Below are positions 35,473 to 46,659 of a stretch of 64,000 nucleotides of DNA, piece after piece. The DNA lies in assembly GCA_028023455.1 (NCBI GenBank), contig JAQFVV010006197.1, positions 15,063,254 to 15,127,253 of the forward strand. Reading direction: 5' to 3'. This stretch comes from Epiperipatus broadwayi. Lineage: Eukaryota > Onychophora > Udeonychophora > Euonychophora > Peripatidae. A model generated the notes under the pieces. The model saw only the letters and a list, made by a program, of their open reading frames with translations, ran no database searches and was not told the origin of the DNA. Position 1 is the stretch's first letter. Every line of letters begins with the position of its first letter. Made by a program: the position numbers and the translations under genes.

Positions 35473-36600
35473 ATGGCAACAATCCATGACTTTACAACAC
35501 AGATATTGTCTTCAACTGCTGTAAATGAATCACCAACATCTATATTTTCACTTAATCAAACAATAGTTGAAAATTCTTCAAATATTTTAAAAATTTACAC
35601 TTTTAAATATTCATTGACCAAAACTTTAATTATAATAGGAATAATAGAATGTTTATCTATTATAACCACACTTGGTAACCTTACAGTTTTTATAGCTTTC
35701 ATAAAAGATCCCAAATTAAAAACAGTGCACAATTACTATATTTTGAATCTGGCATTTTGTGACTTTATTACTGGAACAGTTACAACTCAATTAGGTCTAG
35801 TAGAAGTTCTCTTTGATAAGTGGCCATTAAATGAAATGATGTGTAAAATATGGATTGTTCTGGATTATGTTTTAGCATATGAGTCTGTTCTGTCAGTTAT
35901 ATTGATCAATCGGGACAGTCATTTGCTCATTACTAAACCACTACATTATGCTGCAGATCAAACACCTCAAAGAGCATTTGTAAAAATTGTGACAACATGG
36001 ATTTTATCATTACTTCTTTATGTTCCAGTAACAATATTTGGCTCAAATTTAAAAGGACAAATATGTCAAATCAACATCTATAATTTTGCTTATGCTTTCA
36101 CAGCCCTAATAGTTGAATTGTTGGTCCCAGTATTTACAATAATATTTTTAAATATTGAAATATATTGGAGTTTACGAAAAAGAAGTCAAACATTTACAAT
36201 AAAAAGAAGTTACCCCTGTATTATCTCAACAATTTGTAATGATAATAGCAATAGCTTACAATCTTCTACTTATGAATATAATTATTCACAAGTACAGAAA
36301 GATAAATTAAATAGTGATGCACTCTCTAATGATAGCAAAATCTCTGAACCTTCACTCAATCAGCTACAAAAGATAGCGTGGTCTTTAATAATTCTTGTTG
36401 GGGTATTTATTGCCTTTTGGGCTCCATTTAGTATTTTTGTTGTCTATAAATCCTTATGTCAGGAATGTACAACAAGAACTATTTATGTAATTTTTTATTG
36501 GATTTTGTATTATAATTCTGCTGTCAATCCTTTTATATATGCATTAGCTCACAAACGTTTTAATTACAATTTTAAAAAAATCTGGTGCATGAATAAATGA
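35473..36600 (+). CDS. Class A amine-type GPCR, histamine H3/H4-like
   Basis: A 375-residue seven-helix receptor in one uninterrupted frame. The N-terminus (1-48) has three N-glycosylation sites (N18, N28, N34). Landmarks: GN in helix 1 (N69), D97 (2.50), C124 paired in principle with C198, D131 (3.32) that binds the amine of the ligand, W176 (4.50), E215 (5.46) four residues before P219 (5.50), FWAPF in helix 6 (W316, P318), W343 (7.40) and NPFIY in helix 7 (352-356). Asp 3.32 with Glu 5.46 and the CKIWIVLDY and NSAVNP stretches match vertebrate H3/H4 receptors better than muscarinic ones. Odd: the DRY motif is D148-S149-H150, so the invariant Arg 3.50 is Ser, and helix 6 has F319 instead of Tyr 6.51. 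The third cytoplasmic loop (about 235-300) is shorter than in H3. It should sit in the plasma membrane; G-protein coupling may be altered. Confidence 0.88.
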   Translation: MATIHDFTTQILSSTAVNESPTSIFSLNQTIVENSSNILKIYTFKYSLTKTLIIIGIIECLSIITTLGNLTVFIAFIKDPKLKTVHNYYILNLAFCDFITGTVTTQLGLVEVLFDKWPLNEMMCKIWIVLDYVLAYESVLSVILINRDSHLLITKPLHYAADQTPQRAFVKIVTTWILSLLLYVPVTIFGSNLKGQICQINIYNFAYAFTALIVELLVPVFTIIFLNIEIYWSLRKRSQTFTIKRSYPCIISTICNDNSNSLQSSTYEYNYSQVQKDKLNSDALSNDSKISEPSLNQLQKIAWSLIILVGVFIAFWAPFSIFVVYKSLCQECTTRTIYVIFYWILYYNSAVNPFIYALAHKRFNYNFKKIWCMNK

Positions 36601-36621
36601 ATTATTTTCTTAAATTCCTAT

Positions 36622-36627
36622 AATAAA
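36622..36627 (+). terminator. Polyadenylation signal of the receptor gene
   Basis: AATAAA occurs 21 bases after the stop codon, followed by more A-rich sequence. In such A-rich DNA the hexamer is common, but the position suits a very short 3' UTR. Confidence 0.4.
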
Positions 36628-36639
36628 ATAAAAAAAACT

Positions 36640-38455
36640 TGTATTTCTTAAATTAATTAAATAATAAACTCTCAACAGTTTATTTTTAAATAAGCACTAT
36701 ATACACTTCTACTCGGAGACAAATATGCAAAGACAAATATAGAACAGAAATTCTTCTACATTTTGTTTTGTCATTACAACAAAGAAATATATATATATAT
36801 ACACTGAATCTCTTAGCCTACACTGAATAGGTAGCATAATTTATTTTGAAATGTTTTCACAAATTAAACTAGATAATTATCTAATAATTATAATTACTGT
36901 GATTTTTTTTAGCAAAATTTTTTTTTTTTATTGTTTTAAAGTTTTTCATATAAATTAGTTTGCATGAAACAAAAATTTTAAGTATTTAAATGCCTATTTG
37001 TTACTTTAGAAAAAGTGATATTAAAAATTTCATTTTATTATACAAAAAAAAATAAAATAAAATAGAAATGCAAAACTACTTCAAATAAAACAATTTTCAA
37101 TCTTAAATAAAATAAAAAAAGGATAGGTGGTTACAAAATCTGTCATATGTTATAAAGGGAGAGAAAAAGTTTTAAATATGTATTTGAAGTAAATAAAATA
37201 TGAAGAAATAAAAGATCAAAATTCTAATGTGAATTCTTTAGAAGTAAATCAAAAAAGATACATAATTATGGAAAAGTTGATACAAACATTAAAAAGATTT
37301 AAGAATAGCAAATATAAATGGAAAAAAAAATATTACAAACAATTGAAAGAAGACAAGAAAAATAATCCTTAAAATGAGGATAAAAATTCCACCAACAGTC
37401 AATTAATTATAGATAATTAACAAGTGTTACTTACATGCAAGCTTTTTTTTCAAATGTTATTGTAGAAGAATTTAAGATAAGAATGAATAATTACAAAACT
37501 ATGGAAAAAATATCAATTCAAGGATGAAAACAGAATAAGTGCTCATATTTTTAAATTTGTAGAGATTATAAACATATACATTAAGAAGAAAACATATTTA
37601 CCTTTAATACTAAAATCATGAAAAAATATGATAAGTAATTAGAAAAAATAAGATTATTAGATAAATGCTGACTACACTGTTTAAAAAATCTATAGAGGAA
37701 AAATACTTATTACCTATAATTCAGAAACTCCTACAAATGACAAAATTATGTAAGTGACTTTTAATCATTCATGACCATCAGTATTTCATATTTTAGCATG
37801 AATTATGATAAATAAGAAATCTTTTTTATTTAACTTTTGATACAGAGATAGTGCTATAAACACATTTGAAACTAAAACTAAAATAAAAAATGCAGTTCAG
37901 TAAATAAAAAACTTAACTGCTGTTTCATGTTCTATTTAATTTTAATTTTGCCAATAAAAATATCAAATAAACACTGCAATTTCTATTAACAGGCTAAATA
38001 CTTTTTAAATAAATTAATTAATTATACAAATTGCTTTTATTTTTATAAATCATTTTTTTTAAAAATACAATTACTGTATCTCAATGTTTCACCTGTTTAA
38101 TAATAATCATTCTCAAAAATAAAAAACAATTTCAAATCTACCCTACCCCATATTTCCATGAAAAATTTAATTATTAAATGGAATAACTTATATAAAATCC
38201 TTCTTTTGTTATAGTTGATATTTAAAAAAAATAAATTCAATTTCTAAATAAATGAAAGGAAAACAATTGACTCACTCAAACTTATACATAAAAAAGACCT
38301 GCTAGTTGACATTTAAAAAAAAAAAAAATCTTAATAGTAAATAATGAGAGGAGGAAAAACAAAAACAATAAATTCAAAAGAAAAAAAATTGTTTTCAACA
38401 CAACTGTAAAAATATTCCATGATCATTTTTAACCATTATTAATCAACTGCAAAAT
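36640..38455. other. A/T-rich stretch, nothing recognised
   Basis: Long A-rich stretches and no ORF of note. Confidence 0.55.
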
Positions 38456-38459
38456 AAAT

Positions 38460-40860
38460 ATAATAGCTCCATGTTTATTCAATTGCTCCGATTCATATGA
38501 TCTCCATATTTATACCCAGAAAACTGTCATCAAGTCATCTAATATTTTTTTTTTTACATCTTTCGCAATCTTTTGGGATCCAGTATAAGATTTCAGTTGT
38601 CCAGCTTTTATCATTTCTTGTAACAATATAACTAGCTATCTCCATTTCAGCTTCTTCTTTCAAAACATCTCTTTGTTTTTCTTTACTAACATTTATGTTG
38701 GCTCTTCTATTAAATATTCAAGTCTCAGATTTTTAAGTAATCATAGGTAAAAAAAAAAAAACCTTTACGAAAAATCTTTCTTTTCAAATATAATAACATA
38801 TTTACCTTTAAAACTAAATTCTTTATAACAAAAGCACTCCAACTAAAAATAATTGTGTAATTAATTCTATCTATTATGTTTTCGACAATCTGATCAAGAT
38901 ATTTATAATTATCAACTTCTATCAACCTTTATTTTTTTCTTTTTGAAAAGCTATGCTCTACTTTCTTGTTTTCATCTGATACTACATTTATTAAAACCTA
39001 CCATCATTCGTGAAAACAATTATTTAGATAACTTAAATAATAATCCAGTTATTACTATTTTCTTAGATTTCCACTTCAATCCACAATATACTTCTTAAAA
39101 ATCGATTGAAAAGTTTGAGAGATGAAATTGTCCTGCTATATCCCTTTATTAATGACTTTGATTAAATGATATTTTGACACTAAGAAATTAACAATACCTA
39201 GGGTTTTTGTCTTCTAGTTCCAAACTATTAATCATAAATAAACTGATTATATAATCAAAAGCCTTTTTATAACTTAGAAATTTCAAAAATAATAGCAATG
39301 CTATAAATAATTTTAAATTCATATTTGAATAAGTGAATTGTGATATTTTAATAATGATTTTATTAAGAAATGTCAGAAGATTGATAGACATGTAATTTCC
39401 AATATCTTTCTTTTCTTTTTGCTCTTTTGTTAAGTTTCCAAATCTTAGATTAATAAGTAAGCACTAGAATCTTATAAGCATATTCAGTTCAAAATATATA
39501 TTTTCTATACATCAAATTTTAATCTAACTCTATTGTATCCTCATTTGGATGTTTCTGTTTTTGATTTTTCTCAAAAGAAATTCATAATGTACAGTTTGTC
39601 ATTTTTCTGCAAATTTCATAAATCTATATCCTTTCTCATTTCTATACCCATACCAAACTTACTCTACTGCACTTTCATTTTCAATCACTTTTAAATAATA
39701 TTTACTAAAGCTGTAACCTTTAGGAATAAGCATCTGAAAAATTCGAAGGTAAGGACCTCTACAGGTCTTAGCCACAAGCTTACGCTAACCACTTCAACTT
39801 TACCTATTCATATATAAAAGTAGGTTGAAGTAAAGAAGGTTTCCCTCTTTTCTTCCTAGCATAAGCTTGTGGCTAAGACCTATAGAGGTCCTTACCTTCG
39901 AATTTTTCAGATGCTTATTCCTAAAGGTTACAGCTTTAGTAAATATTACTTAATATAATAATGTGCGTTTAATAAAATTTATAATTAATCACTTTTAAAA
40001 TGTTTAGGGCTAATCCAAAATATTCTATAAATCTACGTAAAAACTCTACTTCATCACAGTGAGAATTCAAAATTTTCTACATTTAATATCATTCAGTAAG
40101 TTAAATAGCCATTTTTACCACCCTTTGACATATACTTATCTCCAATAAAATAGTTCTGACACCATTACATTTGTGCTTCCAATATCTGTAATTTCATAGT
40201 AAAGTTTCAGACATCAAGTCAAGATGATTTTCTTCTAAAATATTCATTCAATATTAGACAACTCTTGTTCCAATAAATGCAAATTTTTTTTCTTAAAAGT
40301 AATCTATAGTTAAATAACAAAATAAATGCTCATGAATAAATGGCAGTCTAGATCCATAACCAAGAAATTATTAGCACTCTCTGCCTTTGATTACCAATTG
40401 TTGCTTGGCTGATGACTTTACAGACTTCAGTTAACGACAGCCAAAACTTATTTTTATTTATACAGATTATAAATATGAAAAATATTTAGTATTCACATAT
40501 GTCCACGCATCTATTTATGTTTTCATCAAATTCGATCGTGGGCATCTGGTAAAAAAAAAGAGCTTTGATGCTTCATAGTGACTAAACTAAAGATAAAAAA
40601 ACCCGGTAAAAATCACTAAGTTATCTGATGTAAGTTTGTGAAAAGCCCATATAATAACAAGAGCTGCAATAACAAGAAATATATGCAACAGACATTAGGA
40701 ACTTGATTCTCTTAATGCTTAAAATAAGAATCAAAGGGCGTTCCTTTCATTGAATAGCAAACTTCTATGGTATTTGCAGGCAAAAATTTCTGTATAAATA
40801 TATACACACCTATACTCCATTTGGCAGGGACTTTAGGCAAGGATTCATAATAGCAATCAT
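38460..40860 (-). mobile_element. Degraded, internally deleted RTE-like LINE, antisense
   Basis: The minus strand of 38500-38940 matches the C-terminal part of the RTE-like copies at 46660-47270 (for example EVDNYKYLDQIV against EVNNYKYLGQII). 39540-39690 (-) matches the endonuclease segment (YRNEKGYRFMKFAEK against the NERGYRL-type segment at 8640-8740). 40330-40860 resembles 9060-9500. The order is kept but the distance between the endonuclease and C-terminal parts is far shorter than in the 5541-9500 copy, so the middle of the reverse transcriptase is deleted. A fold-back unit interrupts it at 39696-39986. Confidence 0.65.
39696..39986. repeat. Fold-back element with ~90-bp arms and 13-bp target duplication
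   Basis: The left arm (about 39697-39785: CTAAAGCTGTAACCTTTAGG, AAATTCGAAGGTAAGGACCT, GGCTAAG complement) is nearly the exact complement of the right arm (about 39859-39947). AATCACTTTTAAA flanks the unit at 39683-39695 and 39987-39999. About 40 bp of A/T-rich tail separates the right arm from the right duplication. No ORF. Confidence 0.85.
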
Positions 40861-42800
40861 CATCAATTTGTACCCCTATTTTGATTTAAGATTATTCACT
40901 ATAACAATTGTAAAAAGAGAAATTCAAAATATTTTACTGTGGTCATTTTATAAGACTGATCATGTCATATGATAATTATTAAAGCTATGTTGTTCAAAAG
41001 CAAAATAGCAACATTCATGCTAAAATTGTACAGTACATAGTTTATTCATAACACACAATGCAGTACATAATGCTGCACTACTGTATAGAATATTTTTATT
41101 ATAAATTTAAAATACAATTAATGAATGCATAGTATATTTTCTTTAATTTTCACTCAGCATCCTTGCAACACAATCAGTACTTCATTAATAGTATATGATA
41201 AAGTAGAAATTTTCATCATTAATGCCTACAAAAGCAAAAAAAAAAAAAGATTTTCATTCAGTATAATATATAATCAAAATCATATTTTGACGACATTCAA
41301 CAACCAAATATGATTAATACAGTATTAAATTTTAAAATGTGTACATTAGTCTAAAAATTGCACACTGTATTTACACACTTTTATGAAATAACATTCATAC
41401 AAATATTACTTTGCTTTTAGCAAAAATTACAATCATCATATTGGAATTTGGTTATGGTAATTGTTATTTTGGGGGGGAAATTAATAATCAATTTTATATG
41501 ATCAAAAATTACTAAATCTAAATTAAAAATAATACTTAATCTACTGGCTTGATTTTAAAACATCTCATAATTTGTTTCAGAATGACAGACATTATCGCAA
41601 ATATATAAAATTAGAGAAATAAAAAAAATATGAAAATTTCATTTGGCATAAAATTGAAATAAATTTTGGTCATATAATACTAATATTTAATTTTAAATTA
41701 TGTAAATAGTAGCTAAAATATTTAGTCAATCAATTTTGGATTAAAATCTTTATGAATGCTAATTTGAGTCAAATCGAAACTATTATTGTAAGTACATTTT
41801 CGGTTTAATGAAAAATATGATTTTATGCAGTTAATAAAAAATATTATATGATGAAAATGCAATACAAATAAAGTGAAAAAAATTCATACCTTTAATACAT
41901 ATTTAAATAATCTGTATCACTGCTAACACAGTACAGCATTATTCAAAAAATTTCTAAGTCATACCAAAGAAAATTGCTGCCACATTTAATAAAATATGAC
42001 ATTTCATAGCAAAAAAAAATCCACAGCTATTATATTTATATATGAAGATCTGCACAGTACAAAGTATAAAAAAGCCTTAAATATTGATTACAATTTGCAA
42101 ATACAGAATGCATTGGATATATATATATCAGATTTTTTTTTAAAATTAACTGCGTGACTAGGATTCTGTAATATATAGTTCTATAATTTGGCTATCCTTA
42201 TACTGTTAATAAATAACAAGTCTTTATGGTCACAGTAGTACAGTTAAGTGAGATATTATTAAACACTGCTTTCTTAATTCTAAAAAATTTCACATAAATA
42301 ATATATGATTATGATTTTTAAAAAAATGAAACTTCAGTATAGGCTTTTTGTTCAGTGCAATGATTAACAATTTTGCAGAAGAATAAAAAAAAAACTGTTA
42401 ACTGCGAGCTTACTCTCCCTTTCTCGGTCTATTTTTGTATATGTTTGCACAATGAAATTACTTTTTTTTTCTAATGACATTGGAAGAAAAAATTTAAATT
42501 TAGTCACATACATTTCCAACTGGAATCATAGTAATAACTAATACTACCAAACACTACATCACTTCATCAATCAATAAATCAAAAATTATTGCAACCTTCA
42601 AGACATACTAACTTCAATAAATATTGCAGCATTTTGTTGACCCTTTGGATAGAAATGTCCATAAAAAATTGATAATGACAATATTGAAGACCTTCTGCAA
42701 TCATACATGTAAAAATTAACTAACCAGAATTTAAGGGAACCAGATGAGGAAAAAATAAAAAAGCCTATAGATAAGAACCTGGACATAAAAAAACTGAAGA
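40861..42800. other. A/T-rich stretch, nothing recognised
   Basis: No supported gene; only homopolymer runs and short chance frames (41125-41313, 42598-42786). Confidence 0.5.
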
Positions 42801-43429
42801 AACTGTTTCGGTAAAAGCCTGAAATCCAGGCTCAGCCGCTTGGGGCATTGTTTACGTGTCAAAACACATAAAAATGCCATTTCGACGGCTGAAGCCTTAC
42901 AGGTTAATACAACATTTACGTATTGTATTAACCCATTGAGCTAGGCCACTTTACATGACATCGCACAAAAATATTACGGCCTGTTTTGTGTTTCGAAGCT
43001 ATTTACGCGTATTTCTTTTCATAGCTGATTACTGTATCGCTTGAGGGTGTTTAAATTTCAAGGCGGTATGACTTTTTCAAATCTCTGTAATAGAGTAATG
43101 TCATTTCGATTTTAAAAATGTTGTTAATTATTAAGAATTGTCATATGGTCCCCACCCTTCCCGAAAAAAAGGTTAATATGTAAAAAAATTGGCAAAGTGT
43201 ATGTTCGAACAGGCTTCGACAAAGCTCACGCGCTAAGTCACGTTTCAGCGTGGTGGGGAAAATATTCAAGACCACTAAAAGATCTGAGACGACGTGCAAT
43301 TGTGAAACTTTTCTTCACATAAATTGCCGAGTACAGAAAGTGTGTGAGATTGTGTTGTTTTTTTTTTATTTTGTCAGGCACATGTAATGTCCACTTTCTA
43401 TTACAGCAATAAAATCGAATAAATAATGC

Positions 43430-43531
43430 ATTGGTGGTCGCGAGGTCAGTGCGACTGCCTTGCACTTGCAGGCAGTTGTCCGGGTTGCGGGTTCGCGTCC
43501 CGGCCGATGCTATGACACTTAAAAAAAAAAA
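43430..43531 (+). mobile_element. tRNA-derived SINE nested in the DNA transposon
   Basis: The best-preserved copy of the family: GGTGGTCGCGAGGTCAGTGC head (A-box region), GACTGCCTTGCACTTGC middle, intact B box GGTTCGCGTCC in the T-arm GCGGGTTCGCGTCCCGGC, end CCGATGCTATGACACTT and an A11 tail. Its B box is canonical, so it could be transcribed by RNA polymerase III. I see no clear target duplication. The ORF at 43238-43585 (-) only reads through it. Confidence 0.87.
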
Positions 43532-43576
43532 GTCCAAAGTTTGTGTCCTTTTTTTTTTGTTTTTTATTTCATTCGA

Positions 43577-44270
43577 AATTGACAAGTATTTGGATTCGCA
43601 GGGTTAAAATAAATGACAACTTTGGTTGACTTTTTGTTAAGAATAACAAATTATGAAATACACCCCACCCCCAAAAGCAGTTTCTTGTAAAAGGCTAAAA
43701 AAAAAAAAAAGGTAATTCGAACGAAATAAAAATCAAAGTAAAAAGTGTGAAAAAGTTGTTTCAAAAAAAGAAAAAAAAAGGTTAAATTCTTGACTTTTTG
43801 GTTACAATTCTTTTTCCGAGTGTGGGTGGGGATGGGTGTTTGAAAACAATTTTTGAATCGGCAAAAACACAAAAGTAAATTTGGATTTAATATTAAGAAA
43901 AACAATTACGTCAATCATCAAAATTCGAAACAAGTCCCAAAGTTGATTCTTCTCTTTTTTCAGCGCTGTTAAAATAATTGACTATTTTTGTTGCCTTTTT
44001 GTTAATAATAAACAGTACGAATTCTCCCCCCCTTCCCTGCTCAAAAAGCTGTTTCTTGTAGCAGCCAAAAAAAAAAGGCTAATTCAAACATAATCTAAAT
44101 CAAAGTGATAACAAGTTGTGTTTAAAAAAAAAAGTAAAATTAATAATAATAATAAGAAAAACCATTTAGTCAAGACAAAAAAAAAATAAAAGAAAGGTAG
44201 AATTAAGTTCTAAACAAGTTGCAAATAATTGTATTCTATTTTTTCGGCGGTGGGATTCAAACAAATTTTT
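43577..44270. repeat. Two to three diverged ~360-bp internal repeats of the transposon
   Basis: The block GGGTTAAAATAAATGACAAC..TTTTTGTTAAGAATAACA..CAGTTTCTTGTAAAAGGC (about 43600-43700) recurs as GCTGTTAAAATAATTGACTA..TTTTTGTTAATAATAAACA..CTGTTTCTTGTAGCAGCC (about 43963-44065), and a shorter similar start lies near 44225. The copies are much diverged. Confidence 0.6.
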
Positions 44271-44600
44271 TTGACGTCGTGAAACGGACCGAAGTTTTCA
44301 AATGATAAAAAAGAAAAAAAAATACAATTAGCAAAATTTGTTGAAAAAAATATCAGGTTCCAACAAAAAAACCCACAAAAAGTAACGAAAATGAATATCA
44401 AAATTTGTTTAATAATAAAGAAATCATGTTCTAAATGAAATAAAAATTATTCGTTTAATCAATATTAGAAAAAAAAAAACCTTGTTGTATAAAAAAAGAA
44501 AAAAGTTGCGGCGAGCCGGTAACGTTATATTTCATTGATTTTGTCTAGCATCAACGCTCCAAGCGGCTTTGCCCGGATTTCAGGCTTTTACCACTGTTTC

Positions 44601-46655
44601 ATTCCACAAGCTATGAACAGCTCTTTCAAAGAATTTGAACCAGATTTAGAAAGCTCCGTCAAATCTAAAATGCCTTAAATGAGACCTTATAATATGTTGT
44701 GCAAAAAGAAAATGAAAGAAGCAAGTCAACAGTTCATTTTAAACTTTTTGTCTAGAGATTCTCAGCTATTATCACCTACTCTAAAAAAAAAAAAACAACA
44801 TAATCATCAAAGGATTTAAAACAATGACAGATCCATATAATGAGCAATTGATGACACAGAAATGAATGGATTATAAGAAAAACTTTTAAGTGAAATATTT
44901 TTTTCTACCTTGCTTACATACATATTTTAAGTGCATACCTGCATAATACATGTATAGCATAGTTTACACATGCATATACTGCACAGTAGGTTTTTTAAAA
45001 CTATTATATACACTAAATTATGAAAGTATTATTTAAACAGGAATTATGTGAGGTTTTTCTTTTTATTTCAAAAGTTGATTGTTAATACAATACAGTATTA
45101 AATATTTATAACTCACAGGAATGAGCTAATTTTTTTCTTACAGAATACCGCTAAGTTCCTTATTTTTATACTTCTTGCTTTACTTTATGATGAGTTTGGG
45201 AAACCAACTGTCCTAGCTAAGCGAATTAAATATATATATATATATGTTTAATATATAGAACTTGTTTGTAACTATAGTCAAAACTACAGATATTAAAAAT
45301 TCAATTTATTTACATTTTTAGCTTTATCAAATTATTATTATATATTCACTTAATCTGAAAAAATTTCTAATTTGAAAAAAGACCACGAATTAAGAGAGGT
45401 GGACTAATAGTATTCTACTAAAATATTTATTAAAAACAAAAAGGCTTATTTCAAGTGGAGCATTATGCATCATATAAAAAAATAAGAAAAATAGGTCTTA
45501 TTGTCTGTAAGATAATTAGAATATAATTACATATTTAAGATGTAAAATACCATAGACTAAAAATAATAAATATGTACAATTAACAAAATATTTTGCAAAT
45601 GTCATGGTATCTTTTGTTAAAAAAAAAAGATGACATTTTAAAGATTTGCACAGAAAAAAATAAAAAAATATATACGAATTTAGCAAAGAAAAATAAAAAT
45701 AACTACAATAAATAAATAAATAAATAAATAAATAAAGCAATGAAATTTATATTAGAATGAAAAAATAATTTGCCAATAAAAACAAAGGGTTGAACTAAGA
45801 ATGAATAATTTTCATATGTAAATAGAATTTTGTATATATAAAAAAGAAGGGCTATATCAAATATTTCTGAGATAAAGAGCAAATTTGGATGAAATTTAGT
45901 AAAATGTAGAAGATGCACACCTGAAGCAAATAGGTGGATTACTTTCTAAGTTACATAAGATACAATAGGACGGATACCATTTCATTAAAGAATAGACAAA
46001 AGCAAATTACAAAATACAATGAATATTATAATTTATGGATAGGATTTCAAATTAATTTTTGATTGGATTTTGTAATAGAAGTCTAACAAAATGGTTGAAA
46101 GCAAATACTATATTAAAACAAACAAAAGAATTAAATGGAAAATATATTTCAAAGTACCACTACAAAAATTGTGATTAATAATGTGAGAGGGAATAGAAAA
46201 AAATAATAAAAAAACTAAAAATAAAATAAAAATATGAAACATGAGTATAAATGAGGATAAAATTCTTAATCTTATCAAACAAAACCAATATTAATAATGG
46301 AAATATTTATGATAATGATAGAAAAAGTCAATTATTAAGATAAGGGCAGAAAATTTAAAAACAAATGAAAACATTATTATGTTAATATGAATAATAAATA
46401 ATAAAAAAATATTTAATATTAAAGTGTATAAATTAATAATGAAAGTAAAGAATAAATGATGATATTTTGAGACAAATATTTTCATAATAATAAGATTATG
46501 GAAGAAAAAATTTACCAAGATCTTTTTTTTTTATATAGGTGGATAAAAAATAATAGAGAAATTAGGAATAAAATAGTAGAAAGAATGAAGATCTTTGAAA
46601 AATGGGATAGAAAAAATACAGAGATAATTCGATTTTACAGATATATATCACCATC
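44601..46655. other. A/T-rich stretch, nothing recognised
   Basis: Contains an (AATA)n microsatellite at about 45709-45737 and other simple sequence. The minus-strand ORFs 45516-45740, 45703-45918 and 46291-46518 are low-complexity Phe/Leu/Tyr strings produced by A/T-rich DNA. Confidence 0.5.
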
Positions 46656-46659
46656 ATTT

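Larger units (their letters stand above)
42810..44592. mobile_element. 1.78-kb non-autonomous DNA transposon with 41-bp TIRs and 8-bp target duplication
   Basis: The ends are GGTAAAAGCCTGAAATCC... and its complement ...GGATTTCAGGCTTTTACC. Over 41 bp they differ at about five places. ACTGTTTC is repeated exactly at 42802-42809 and 44593-44600. Composition is richer in G+C and CpG than outside. No transposase frame exists. The content is a hairpin (GGTTAATACAA at 42902-42912 with its complement at 42923-42933), a nested SINE and two diverged ~360-bp internal repeats. An 8-bp duplication fits hAT, P or Merlin-like superfamilies, but the termini do not let me choose. Confidence 0.87.

Noticed and set aside
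12645-43531. The three SINE copies as functional tRNA genes
   Set aside because: Total length, enlarged anticodon arm, A-tails and a 16-bp target duplication at one copy show that they are retroposons.
43238-43585. 115-aa minus-strand ORF with an ARNPDNCLQVQ-type stretch
   Set aside because: It is produced by reading the SINE T-arm and anticodon-like region in antisense. Such peptides are common artefacts of tRNA-derived repeats.
45516-46518. Series of hydrophobic minus-strand ORFs that look like membrane proteins
   Set aside because: They are Phe/Tyr/Leu/Ile strings expected from A-rich DNA read in reverse and have no conserved motifs.
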